Below are positions 24,241 through 33,263 of a stretch of 64,000 nt of DNA, one piece after another. The number at the start of each line of letters is the position of its first letter. The first letter of the stretch is position 1. The stretch spans positions 1 through 64,000 of the forward strand of contig NZ_BOMW01000051.1 of assembly GCF_016862395.1 (NCBI RefSeq), in the 5' to 3' direction. Source of the DNA: Actinoplanes siamensis. Its GTDB lineage: Bacteria; Actinomycetota; Actinomycetes; Mycobacteriales; Micromonosporaceae. The position numbers and the translations under genes are program-made. The notes under the pieces were generated by a model. That model was not told where the DNA came from and made no database searches. It was given only the letters and a program-made list of their open reading frames with translations.

Positions 24241-25970
24241 TGAGACTGCTTCGCGTGCACCTGCGGCCGTACTGGAACACGATCGGCCTGATCGTGTTCT
24301 TCCAGTTCCTGCAGACGCTCGCGACGCTCTACCTACCGACCCTGAACGCCGACATCATCGACAACGGCGTGATCAAGGGGGACACCGGTTACGTGATGCG
24401 GGTCGGCGGCGGGATGCTCGGCATCACCGTGCTGCAGATCGCGGCGCAGATCGTGGCTGTGTACTTCGGGGCGCGCACCGCGATGGCGGTCGGCCGCGAC
24501 GTGCGTGAGTCGATCTTCAGCCGGGTGCAGACGTTCTCGGCGCGCGAGGTGGGCCAGTTCGGCGCGCCGTCGCTGATCACCCGGACCACCAACGACGTAC
24601 AGCAGATCCAGATGCTGGTGCTGCTCACCTTCACGCTGATGGTCTCGGCGCCGATCATGTGCGTCGGCGGCATCGTGCTGGCGCTGCGCCAGGACGTGCC
24701 GCTCTCCTCGCTGCTGCTGGTGATCATCCCGATCCTGATCGGCGTGGTCGGCCTGATCATCAGCCGGATGCGGCCGCTCTTCCGCGGCCTGCAGGTCAAG
24801 CTGGACCGGGTCAACCAGGTGATGCGCGAGCAGATCACCGGCATCCGGGTGATCCGGGCGTTCGTCCGCGACGATCGCGAGCGGGCACGCTACGAGGTGG
24901 CGAACGACGACCTCACCCAGGTCTCGCTGAGGGCCGGCAAGATCATGGCGCTGATGTTCCCCACCGTGATGCTGATCGTGAACCTGTCCAGCGTGGCCGT
25001 GCTCTGGTTCGGCGGGCACCGGATCGACAGCGGCGCGATGCAGGTCGGCGCGCTCACCGCGTTCCTCAGCTATCTGATGCAGATCCTCATGTCGATCATG
25101 ATGGCCACCTTCATGTTCATCATGATCCCGCGGGCCGAGGTGTGCGCCGAGCGGATCCAGGAGGTGACCTCCACCGCGACCTCGGTGACGCCGCCCGCGG
25201 CGCCGGTCACCGAGGTGACCCGGCACGGCGAGCTGGAGCTGCGCGAGGTCAGCTTCCGCTATCCGGGGGCCGAGGCCGCGGTGCTTTCCGAGGTACGTCT
25301 CATCGCCCGCCCCCGGGAGGTGACAGCGATCATCGGATCCACCGGCAGCGGCAAGACCACCCTGCTCAACCTGATCCCCCGGCTGTTCGACGCCACCGAG
25401 GGCAGCGTGCTGGTGGACGGTGTGGACGTCCGCGAGCTGGACCCGGCCCTGCTCTCCCGGCTGGTCGGCATCGTGCCGCAACGGCCGTACCTGTTCACCG
25501 GCACGGTCGCCACCAACCTGCGGTACGGCAATCCGGACGCCACCGACGAGCAGCTCTGGGAGGCCCTGGAGATCGCCCAGGCCAAGGGCTTCGTGGAGAA
25601 GATGGACGGCCGGCTGGACGCCCCGATCGCGCAGGGCGGCACCAACGTGTCGGGTGGGCAGCGGCAGCGGCTGGCGATCGCGCGGGCGCTGGTGCACCGG
25701 CCGGAGATCTACCTGTTCGACGACTCGTTCTCGGCGCTCGACTACGCGACGGACGCCGCGCTGCGGGCCGCGCTCACCGAGTACATCGCGGACGCCACAG
25801 TGGTGATCGTGGCGCAGCGGGTCAGCACCATCCGGGACGCCGACCGGATCGTGGTGCTCGACGACGGCCGCGTGGTGGGGACCGGCACGCACGAGGAACT
25901 CATGGACGGCAACCCCACGTACCGCGAAATTGTCTTGTCCCAGCTCACCGAACAGGAGGCCGCGGCGTGA
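24234..25970 (+). CDS. ABC exporter half-transporter, subunit A (permease-ATPase, degenerate Walker B)
   Basis: A 578-residue half-transporter with six membrane spans (residues about 10-310) and a C-terminal ATPase. Walker A is GSTGSGKTT, the signature is VSGGQRQRLAIARAL and the H-loop is VAQRVSTI (Gln where His is usual). The Walker B catalytic glutamate is replaced: D496-D497 (YLFDDSFSALD). That pattern is typical of the degenerate-site partner in heterodimeric exporters. GTG 24234 is eight bases after GGGGGAG and overlaps the TetR stop. It pairs with the downstream gene; the substrate is likely a drug or lipid, not determinable here. Confidence 0.9.
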   Translation: MLMRLLRVHLRPYWNTIGLIVFFQFLQTLATLYLPTLNADIIDNGVIKGDTGYVMRVGGGMLGITVLQIAAQIVAVYFGARTAMAVGRDVRESIFSRVQTFSAREVGQFGAPSLITRTTNDVQQIQMLVLLTFTLMVSAPIMCVGGIVLALRQDVPLSSLLLVIIPILIGVVGLIISRMRPLFRGLQVKLDRVNQVMREQITGIRVIRAFVRDDRERARYEVANDDLTQVSLRAGKIMALMFPTVMLIVNLSSVAVLWFGGHRIDSGAMQVGALTAFLSYLMQILMSIMMATFMFIMIPRAEVCAERIQEVTSTATSVTPPAAPVTEVTRHGELELREVSFRYPGAEAAVLSEVRLIARPREVTAIIGSTGSGKTTLLNLIPRLFDATEGSVLVDGVDVRELDPALLSRLVGIVPQRPYLFTGTVATNLRYGNPDATDEQLWEALEIAQAKGFVEKMDGRLDAPIAQGGTNVSGGQRQRLAIARALVHRPEIYLFDDSFSALDYATDAALRAALTEYIADATVVIVAQRVSTIRDADRIVVLDDGRVVGTGTHEELMDGNPTYREIVLSQLTEQEAAA

Positions 25971-26029
25971 CCGACCGCACCGCAGCGAAGCAAGGGCCAG
26001 GCGAGCGCGCCCGGGGAGGCACAGCGTGA
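25967..26029 (+). CDS. Possible 20-codon coupling ORF between the two ABC subunits
   Basis: A tiny frame, GTG 25967 to TGA 26029, encodes 20 residues (MTDRTAAKQGPGERARGGTA). It overlaps the upstream ABC stop by GTGA and the downstream ABC start by another GTGA. The peptide is basic and unlike any domain I know. Its value may be as a ribosome shuttle that keeps translation of the two subunits coupled across a 55-base gap. It could also be a chance reading frame; GGGGAGG near 26013 can start the next gene by itself. Confidence 0.3.
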   Translation: MTDRTAAKQGPGERARGGTA

Positions 26030-27990
26030 CCGCGCCCAACCGCCCGCCCGCGCGGCCGGTGGGCGGCCCGCCGGCCGCCCGGATGATGATGGGAGCCGGC
26101 GGACCGCCGGAGAAGCTGCAGGATTTCAAGGGCTCCACCAAGCGCCTGCTCAAGATGCTCGCGCCGCAGCGCGCGCTGGTCGGCCTGGTGCTGCTCTTCG
26201 GTGTGGCCTCGGTCTTCCTGTCGGTGCTGGGCCCGCGGCTGCTCGGCCACGCCACCGACGTGATCTTCGACGGCGTGGTCGGCAGGATGCTGCCGGCCGG
26301 CGTCACCAAGGCGGAGGCCGTCGAGGGGCTGCGCCGGCAGGGCAACGGCAAGGTCGCCGACCTGCTCGCCGGGATGAACGACGTGATCCCCGGCCAGGGC
26401 ATCGACTTCGACAAGCTGTTGCGGGTGCTGGCCTGGGTGGTCGTGGTCTACCTGTTCGCCTGGGTCTTCGGCGTGTTCCAGGGCCGGATCACCGCGCGGG
26501 TGGTGCAGACCGCCGTCTTCGACCTGCGCAACCAGGTCGAGGCGAAGCTGTCCCGGCTGCCGCTCTCCTATTTCGACAAGCAGGCGCGCGGTGAGGTGCT
26601 CAGCCGCGCCACCAACGACACCGACAACATCGCGCAGACCCTGCAGCAGACGTTCGCGCAGCTCATCACGGCGCTGCTGACGGTCGTCGGGGTGCTCGGG
26701 ATGATGTTCTGGATCTCGCCGCTGCTGGCGCTGATCGCGCTGGTCACCATTCCGGTGTCGTTCTTCCTGACCACGTTCATCGGCAAGCGGGCCCAACCGC
26801 AGTTCGTCGCCCAGTGGAAGACCACCGGCCGGCTCAACGGGCACATCGAGGAGATGTTCACCGGGCACTCGCTGGTCAAGGTGTTCGGCCGGCAGCACGA
26901 GGCCGAGCAGACCTTCCGTGAGCACAACGACCAGCTGTTCGCCTCCAGTTTCCGCGCGCAGTTCATCTCCGGCATGATCCAGCCGGCCATGATGTTCATC
27001 AGCAACGTGAACTACGTGCTGGTCGCGGTGGTCGGCGCCCTGCGGGTGACGTCCGGCTCGCTGTCACTGGGCGAGGTGCAGGCGTTCATCCAGTACTCGC
27101 GCCAGTTCAGCCAGCCGCTGACCCAGGTGGCCAGCATGGCCAACCTGGTGCAGTCCGGGGTGGCCTCCGCCGAGCGGGTGTTCGCCCTGCTCGACGCGCC
27201 CGAGCAGACACCGGACCCGGCGCCGCTGGAGATGCCGCCGGTCCAGGGCCGGATCGCGTTCGAGAACGTGTCGTTCCGCTACACCCCGGACCAGCCGCTG
27301 ATCGAGAACCTGTCGCTGGCCGTCGAACCGGGGCAGACCGTCGCGATCGTCGGGCCGACCGGGGCCGGTAAGACCACACTGGTCAACCTGCTGATGCGGT
27401 TCTACGACGTGACCGGCGGCCGGATCACCCTGGACGGGGTGGACATCGCGACCATGCCCCGCGAGCAGCTGCGGGAACAGATCGGGATGGTGCTGCAGGA
27501 CACCTGGCTGTTCGGCGGGACGATCGCGGAGAACCTCGCGTACGGGGCGGACGACCACGACGAGGCGGCGATCGTCCGGGCCGCCGAGGCCGCACACGTC
27601 GACGGGTTCGTCCGGATGCTCCCGGAGGGCTACGAGACGACGCTCGACGAGGAGGGATCGAACGTCAGCGCCGGCCAGAAGCAGCTGATCACGATCGCCC
27701 GGGCGTTCCTGGCCGAGCCGAGCATCCTGATCCTGGACGAGGCGACCAGCTCGGTGGACACCCGCACCGAGGTGCTGATCCAGCGGGCGATGAACACGCT
27801 GCGGACCGGCCGGACCAGCTTCGTGATCGCACACCGGCTCTCCACCATCCGGGACGCCGACCTGATCCTGGTGATGGAGAACGGGTCGATCGTGGAACAG
27901 GGCACGCACGAGGAGCTGATCGCGGCGGAGGGGGCGTACGCGCGGCTGTACTCGGCGCAGTTCGCCCAGGCGGTGGCCGAGGTCGACTGA
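26026..27990 (+). CDS. ABC exporter half-transporter, subunit B (permease-ATPase, noncanonical signature)
   Basis: A 654-residue half-transporter. A Pro/Gly/Met-rich N-terminal tail (about 40 residues) precedes six membrane spans and an ATPase. Walker A is GPTGAGKTT, Walker B is canonical with catalytic E572 (ILILDEATSSVD) and the H-loop is IAHRLSTI. The signature loop is N-V-S-A-G-Q-K-Q (546-553) rather than SGGQ. A normal Walker B here, with an altered signature and a D-for-E Walker B in the partner, is what heterodimeric exporters with one degenerate ATP site show. GTG 26026 follows GGGGAGG. The unit ends at a strong hairpin. Confidence 0.9.
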   Translation: MTAPNRPPARPVGGPPAARMMMGAGGPPEKLQDFKGSTKRLLKMLAPQRALVGLVLLFGVASVFLSVLGPRLLGHATDVIFDGVVGRMLPAGVTKAEAVEGLRRQGNGKVADLLAGMNDVIPGQGIDFDKLLRVLAWVVVVYLFAWVFGVFQGRITARVVQTAVFDLRNQVEAKLSRLPLSYFDKQARGEVLSRATNDTDNIAQTLQQTFAQLITALLTVVGVLGMMFWISPLLALIALVTIPVSFFLTTFIGKRAQPQFVAQWKTTGRLNGHIEEMFTGHSLVKVFGRQHEAEQTFREHNDQLFASSFRAQFISGMIQPAMMFISNVNYVLVAVVGALRVTSGSLSLGEVQAFIQYSRQFSQPLTQVASMANLVQSGVASAERVFALLDAPEQTPDPAPLEMPPVQGRIAFENVSFRYTPDQPLIENLSLAVEPGQTVAIVGPTGAGKTTLVNLLMRFYDVTGGRITLDGVDIATMPREQLREQIGMVLQDTWLFGGTIAENLAYGADDHDEAAIVRAAEAAHVDGFVRMLPEGYETTLDEEGSNVSAGQKQLITIARAFLAEPSILILDEATSSVDTRTEVLIQRAMNTLRTGRTSFVIAHRLSTIRDADLILVMENGSIVEQGTHEELIAAEGAYARLYSAQFAQAVAEVD

Positions 27991-27999
27991 CACCGGGGA

Positions 28000-28027
28000 A
28001 CGGGGGCGGCCGCGTGGCCGCCCCCGT
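28000..28027. terminator. Bidirectional terminator hairpin
   Basis: A perfect 12-bp stem, ACGGGGGCGGCC / GGCCGCCCCCGT, with a GCGT loop sits between the convergent ABC exporter and Calx-beta genes, nine bases after the ABC stop and 20 bases beyond the Calx-beta stop. The stability and position fit an intrinsic terminator used from both sides. Confidence 0.75.
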
Positions 28028-28047
28028 CGTCTCGGGTCAGATGACGC

Positions 28048-31000
28048 CTACTTGATGGTGATCGACTTGCTGGCGGAGTAGCCCGCGTTGATCCCCGTGC
28101 TGGTGTTGCCGGAGACCAGCGCCCGCACCGTCAGCTTGGTGCCCGACCGGAAGCTCCACGAGCCCTTGAACCCGGTGGAGGTGGTCTTGCCGGAGCCGAC
28201 CTTCACCCAGCTGTTGCCGCTCTTGCGCTGGATGGTGACCGTCTGGCCGGAGGCCTTCGGGTTGCCGATGACCGTGACGGCCAGCTTGCCCTTGCTGGTG
28301 GACACGCTCAGCGACGGCGACTGGGTCAGCCTGACCGTCTTGACCGAGGTCGAGCCGGCCGAGGTCTTGACGTAGAACGCCCAGCCCGTGCTGATCGCCC
28401 GCGGCGAGAACTTGTAGGTGCCCGACGAGGTGGCGGTCGTGGTGGCCACCGCCTTCATGCCGGTCTTGGCGGTGGTGGGCAGCGCCGCGCCGTACAGCGT
28501 GACGGTGGTGCCCGCGGTGGCCTTGCCGGACGCGGTGACCGAGCCGGCGCCCCTCGACGGACCGGTCAGGGTCAGGGTCGGCGCGACCGGGACGGTGGTG
28601 TCGTCGGACTTGATGGTGACCGTGGAGTCGCCGTTGATCACCGAGGCGCCCAGCGGCTGCGGGGTGCCCAGGCGGACCGAGAAGAACTCGTCCGGCTCGA
28701 CGTTCGGGTCGTTGATCAGCGGCACCTTGATGACGGCGTTCATGGTGCCCGGCGGGATCGACAGGGTGCCCTTGGCGAGCTTGTAGTCCTGGCCGACCTT
28801 GGCGGTGCCGTCCGCCGTGTAGTACGGAATCGTCACGGTCTGCACCGTCGACGTGGCGTCACCGGTGAAGGTCATGCTGACCGGCACGGTGGCGGTGCCA
28901 TCCACCTCGTCGGCGGTGACCTCGGCCTGGATGGTCGCCGCCGGCGGCAGGTCCAGCGGGTCGTCGGCGATCTTCACGGTGGTCGCCGAGGTGGCGAAGC
29001 CGGTCAGGATCGAGGACGTCTCGTTGACGGTCATGTCCAGCGTCTCGGTAGGCTCGTCGATGGTGTCGTTGAGCACGCTGATGACCGGCGGGTTGGTGAT
29101 GAAGAACGGCGAACCGGCCAGGTCACCGTATTCCCCGGGCCTGACGTGCAGAGTCCAGTTCGCCAGGTTGTCCGGCAGCTGGTAGTCGGCGCCCGCGGTC
29201 GCCGGGTTGGTGGCGCCACCGCCGACCGTGACCCCGAGGTCGTACGGGTACTGCGAGGTCCCGACGATGGTGCCGGTGATCGGGATGGACCCGCCCTCGG
29301 CGACGGTGCCCTGGGAGAACTGCATCTTCGGCATGGCGTCGTCGTTGCCGATGGTCACCCGCGACTGCGTCCGGGTGGTGGCCGGCGACGGCGTCAGGCC
29401 CGAGATCGGTGGCGTGAAGGTGACGGTGAAAGCCTCGTCGCGCTCGTAGATGTCGTCACCGTTGACCGGGACGTCGTAGTACCCGACCGTCTCGCCGGCC
29501 TTGACGGTCACGGTCGTGGCGGTGGGCGTGTCGTAGTCGTTGGAGCCGTACGTCGTGGTGTTGTCCTCGGCCCCGGCGTCGGCCACGGACGCGACGGTGA
29601 ACGTGAGGTCTGCCGGAGCGGCCGCGCTCAGCCGGATCGGGACCCGGGCCAGCGTCGTGCCGGTGTTGCCCTCCTGGACCTTGATGTCCTCGGTGGTCCA
29701 GGTCGGCGCCGCGTCGTCGTCCGTGATGGTGAACCTCTGCTCACCCAGGAAAGCCTCGTCCACCACGCCGCTCGGGCTGGTGACCACGAGGTTGAAGTCC
29801 TCGTTCGGCTCCGCCGTCCGGTCGCCGTTGATGGTGATCGGGATCTTCACCTCGGTCGCGTCCTTGGGGAGCGTGACCGAGCCGCCCGTGGCGGTGAAGT
29901 CCTCGCCGTTCTTCGCCGTGCCGTCGGCGAAGGTGTAGTTCAGCACCGCCGCCTGCGGGGCCGGCGTGTCGAACTTGACGAAGATGTTCCGCTCCACCGG
30001 GCCGTTGCTGCCCTCGATGAAGGCCCGGTCGGTGTTGTTCGTCGGCCCCGAGGTGACGCCGTAGTAGACCGTCTTCATCTGACCGACATCGGTGACGATG
30101 CCCGTCGCGGTCGTCTTGGCGCCCAGCTTCGACGTCGCGCCGCTGACCGGCTCGGCGATGGTGACCTTGACGCCTTCCGGGCCCTCGAACGCGTTCGGGC
30201 CGGTCGGGTTCGTCGTGGTGGTCAACGACAGGTTGCTGGTGGAGGCGTACTTAGGGATGGTCGTGTGCGCCTGCGCGGTGGTCAGAATGACGTCGGTGTC
30301 GGTGCCGTCGTCGGTGGGGTCCACCTTGGCCGCGCCGGCGGTACCGCCGACGGTGTCACCGGCCGCCGTGACGTCGAGCGGCACGCCCTTCTCGGACGGG
30401 TTGGTGAGGTTCAGCGGGAAGACCAGACGGTTGCCCTCGACCACCGAGGTGGCGTCGGCGATGGTGGCGACCGGGAGGGCGTCGTCGTCCTTGATGCCGA
30501 TCCGTACCGCGCTCTGCGCGCTGACGACGGCGCCGCCGAGCGTGGCCCGGTCCGGGTCCTGCTCGACGTTGAAGTACTGCGTGTCGTTCTCGTCGGAGGT
30601 GTCGTCCCAGAGGGTCACCGTCGTCGAGCCGCTGGTCTGGTTCGCCGGGATGGTGATGACCGCGTCGGCGGGCAGCGCCGTGTAGTCCCGGTTCGCGTTA
30701 CCCGAGGGTGTGGCCCACGCGGTGGTGAAGTTCGGTGTGTCCGGGCCGGGGGTGTTGTCCAGGTCCAGGACCGCGTTCGCCGTCCGGACCGGGATGACCA
30801 CGTCGTGGTCCTGCGGGTTGGTGGAGGTGGCGGTGATGGTGACCGTCGGCTGGTTGCCACCGACGGCTGTCTCCGGCACCGCCGCCGACGGTCCGGCGAG
30901 CGTGATTTCGTTGTTCGGGTCCGGCTCCCAGATCGTTCCGGTTCCGGTCGAGGTGTTGCTGCCGGCCGTGGCGGTCAGCTGGAACGTCTCGTCGGACTCC

Positions 31001-31416
31001 GCCGAAGCGTCAGCGGTCGTGTCGACGGTCACCGTGATGCTGTTGGTGCCGCCGGCGGCCGTACCGGGGAAGGTGTACGAGGCGACGCTGGGCGTACCGG
31101 TGAAGTCGGTGCCCTTGGTCGCCGTCAGGTTGCTGTTCTCGGCGCTGCCGGCGGTGTCGAAGGTGACGGCGCCCGACGACGTGGTGCCGGTGTAGGTCAC
31201 CGTGAAGCTCGCCGTTCCTCCCTCCCAGACACCGGCGGGGCTGATGGTGAGGTTCGGGATGGCGGCGGCGGAGGCCGGTGACGCAACGAACGTCGCCGGG
31301 ACCAGGGCCGCGGCCGACACCGCGACGGACGCCAGAACCTGCCGGATTCGCGTGGATCCCCATAGAGCGATCGGCACCCGCTCTCGCGGCGCCGCTTGGA
31401 TGGGTCGATGACGCAT
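28048..31416 (-). CDS. Large secreted Calx-beta repeat protein
   Basis: A 1122-residue exported protein. ATG 31416 follows AGGAAAG and opens a signal peptide: basic n-region, hydrophobic VLASVAVSAAALVPATFVA and cleavage near ASA. About seven Calx-beta repeats follow to roughly residue 930, each with an EGN/DE...F motif and ending in an Asp-rich turn such as ITDDD, which binds calcium in this family. The last ~190 residues are two Ig/CBM-like beta modules rich in Thr/Ser/Lys (SVTASGKATAGTTVTLYG, VTIQRKSGNSWVKVGSGKT). There is no sortase motif or membrane anchor, so it is probably released or loosely cell-wall-bound. A surface adhesin or matrix protein is likely. Confidence 0.85.
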   Translation of the reverse strand: MRHRPIQAAPRERVPIALWGSTRIRQVLASVAVSAAALVPATFVASPASAAAIPNLTISPAGVWEGGTASFTVTYTGTTSSGAVTFDTAGSAENSNLTATKGTDFTGTPSVASYTFPGTAAGGTNSITVTVDTTADASAESDETFQLTATAGSNTSTGTGTIWEPDPNNEITLAGPSAAVPETAVGGNQPTVTITATSTNPQDHDVVIPVRTANAVLDLDNTPGPDTPNFTTAWATPSGNANRDYTALPADAVITIPANQTSGSTTVTLWDDTSDENDTQYFNVEQDPDRATLGGAVVSAQSAVRIGIKDDDALPVATIADATSVVEGNRLVFPLNLTNPSEKGVPLDVTAAGDTVGGTAGAAKVDPTDDGTDTDVILTTAQAHTTIPKYASTSNLSLTTTTNPTGPNAFEGPEGVKVTIAEPVSGATSKLGAKTTATGIVTDVGQMKTVYYGVTSGPTNNTDRAFIEGSNGPVERNIFVKFDTPAPQAAVLNYTFADGTAKNGEDFTATGGSVTLPKDATEVKIPITINGDRTAEPNEDFNLVVTSPSGVVDEAFLGEQRFTITDDDAAPTWTTEDIKVQEGNTGTTLARVPIRLSAAAPADLTFTVASVADAGAEDNTTTYGSNDYDTPTATTVTVKAGETVGYYDVPVNGDDIYERDEAFTVTFTPPISGLTPSPATTRTQSRVTIGNDDAMPKMQFSQGTVAEGGSIPITGTIVGTSQYPYDLGVTVGGGATNPATAGADYQLPDNLANWTLHVRPGEYGDLAGSPFFITNPPVISVLNDTIDEPTETLDMTVNETSSILTGFATSATTVKIADDPLDLPPAATIQAEVTADEVDGTATVPVSMTFTGDATSTVQTVTIPYYTADGTAKVGQDYKLAKGTLSIPPGTMNAVIKVPLINDPNVEPDEFFSVRLGTPQPLGASVINGDSTVTIKSDDTTVPVAPTLTLTGPSRGAGSVTASGKATAGTTVTLYGAALPTTAKTGMKAVATTTATSSGTYKFSPRAISTGWAFYVKTSAGSTSVKTVRLTQSPSLSVSTSKGKLAVTVIGNPKASGQTVTIQRKSGNSWVKVGSGKTTSTGFKGSWSFRSGTKLTVRALVSGNTSTGINAGYSASKSITIK

Positions 31417-31940
31417 TCTTTCCTGTCTCCTTAGGCGGCTGGGCAACCTCCAGCGCCAGAGGCCGATGAGGTCGCCTGTTCGGGTACCGCACCTTGGGCG
31501 GTCGGGGCACCGGGAATACCGGCCCTCAGCAGCGCGAACACGCAGACGAACAGCCACGTGAGGCGGAGCTATCCGTAATCTAACCGGCATAACGGGCTCT
31601 ATTCGGCGGAACGCCTTTTTCCGGCGGAGAAACGTTCACGAACGCGAAGCGTCCACATTCATCCATCGACGACGATCACGTACTTCATGTCGGACGTCCG
31701 CTGTGGTCCCGGCCGCCGCTCCCGCCCGGACTCTCCGGATTCCGCGAGCCCGTCGCGCCGCGTTCCCCCGCCGCGCTCCCGGCCCAGTTGCTCCCTGGGG
31801 ACGACTCCGGCAACCCCGGAGACCTCTCACGACCGGCCCACACCCGCCGGCTGAGTGTCGGAGGTGCCCGCGCCGCTCCGGGAGACCTCTCGCTCTTCAC
31901 GGCTGCGGCCCAGGGGTGTCTTGGGGGATCGAGGACGCTC
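31417..31940. other. Intergenic region upstream of the Calx-beta gene, no gene seen
   Basis: About 520 bases without a supportable gene. Its left part must hold the promoter of the Calx-beta gene on the minus strand; a locally AT-richer patch near 31570-31640 is the likeliest place, but no clear -35/-10 pair can be chosen. Short frames here show no domain or codon signal. The right part runs into the transposase fragment. Confidence 0.5.
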
Positions 31941-32250
31941 CTATGACGCGTCAAGGGGTTGAGGGCGCGTTGTTCCGAGGAATCGGACCCGGCGAGCGAG
32001 CTCGCGTAACACGCTCAGGCTGGTGAACACCTCGACGTCGTCGGCGGTGGCGGGGCGCAGGCGGGTGGCAGTGCTGAGCACGATGCGGGTGCTCTGCCCG
32101 CGGAAGCGGGCACGTAGCTGCTCCGGTGCGGTGATGACCATGGCATGCGGCTGTTGCTGAGCGTCAGCGCTGGCTTCGACGGCGGCGCGGCGGGCGGTCC
32201 GCAGCAGTTGCAGGGCGGCGCGTTGCCGACCGGTTTTGGGTTGGTCCGCG
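31941..32250 (-). pseudogene. Remnant of an IS110-family transposase
   Basis: In one minus-strand frame, after an in-frame TGA (about 32266), the text reads KTGRQRAALQLLRTARRAAV, then AQQQPHAMVITAPEQLRARF and STATRLRP, ending at a stop at 31941. This is the central portion of IS110-family transposases (the RxARRxAVxAR...NQLHxLLVTAPxxLR block). The N-terminal DEDD catalytic part and the C-terminal Ser domain are missing and no IS ends are visible, so it is a dead fragment. The frame upstream of the stop (32268-32380) reads as unrelated sequence that I cannot assign. Confidence 0.6.
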
Positions 32251-32419
32251 ACAGGGCGTCACGGGCGGCCCAGATTCTCCCGCGGGGTGCGGACCGCGAA
32301 CGCCAGGAGCTCGTCGCGCAGCTCCGGGCCGGCGGCCTGGATCAGCGTGATGATGCCGGTGAAACCCGGTGCCCCGACCGCGCCCCGGGGTCAACCGCCC
32401 GGTGAAACCGCGCCGGCCG

Positions 32420-33181
32420 TCACTCCCAGCGGAACTTCCGGGCCGCCACGGCCGGCCAGACCACCGCCCACGTCGCCAGCGCCAGCCAGATCGACAGTGG
32501 AATGCTCGCGCCGTCCGTCAGCGTGTCCCGCAGCGCCTGAGCGTGTGCTGCCAGTGGCAGCAGGAACCAGCCCACCGGGCCCAGATCCGGCGCCGCGAAC
32601 ATGATCCCGCCGACCGACAGCATCAGCACGTAGATCAGCGTCGCCGCACCTGTCGTCGTCTCCGGCTTCAGCACGCTGGCCAGCAGCAGCGCGAGCCCGC
32701 TGTACCCGGCGGCGGCCAGCACGGTCACCCCGGCGGCCGGCAGGATGTCACCGAACTGCGGGCGCCAGCCGACCAGCACACCGACCAGCCCGAGGAACAG
32801 CACCTGCAGCACGATCTGGACCAGCACCGCCGCGGTCTTGGCGAGCAGCAGCCCCGGCCGGGTCAGCGGAGAGGCGCCGAGGCGTTTGAGAACGCCGTAA
32901 CTGCGCTCATAGCCCGTGGTGATCGCCTGCCCGGTGAAGGCTGTGGACATCACGGTCAGCGCGAGCACGCCCGGGACCACGAAACCGAGCCGGTCGCCGG
33001 TGGGAAGGTTTGTGGCATGCGTCAGGCCGGCGCCGAGAAGGACCAGCAGCGGAACGCCCATGGCCAGCACCACGGCCTCGCCGCGCCGCGCCGTGAGCAG
33101 CAGCTCCATCCGGATCTGCGTGCCGATGATGGTGCGCATCGGCGCCCGGCCGGGCGCCGGCGCGAAGGTTCCGGCGGTCAC
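32420..33181 (-). CDS. ABC-2 type transporter permease
   Basis: A 253-residue membrane protein with six predicted spans and the layout of ABC-2 permeases: an N-terminal TQIRMELLLTARRGEA loop before the first span and ERSYGVLKRLGASPLTRPGLLLAK as the coupling-helix region. GTG 33181 is preceded by GGAG at seven bases. It lies 82 bases downstream of the ATPase gene on the same strand and forms a two-gene exporter with it. Substrates of such pairs are usually antibiotics or lipids; none is indicated here. Confidence 0.87.
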   Translation of the reverse strand: MTAGTFAPAPGRAPMRTIIGTQIRMELLLTARRGEAVVLAMGVPLLVLLGAGLTHATNLPTGDRLGFVVPGVLALTVMSTAFTGQAITTGYERSYGVLKRLGASPLTRPGLLLAKTAAVLVQIVLQVLFLGLVGVLVGWRPQFGDILPAAGVTVLAAAGYSGLALLLASVLKPETTTGAATLIYVLMLSVGGIMFAAPDLGPVGWFLLPLAAHAQALRDTLTDGASIPLSIWLALATWAVVWPAVAARKFRWE

Positions 33182-33263
33182 TGCACAACTCCTACCGTGC
33201 TGGTCGGGCGGGGATCTGGCCCACGGACGGCGCGGGGCCGCGGCGTGGCCCGGGTGGTGATGC

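Noticed and set aside
32145..32405. 86-codon plus-strand frame opposite the transposase remnant
   Set aside because: The minus-strand reading gives recognisable IS110 text, so this frame is its complement; no independent support.
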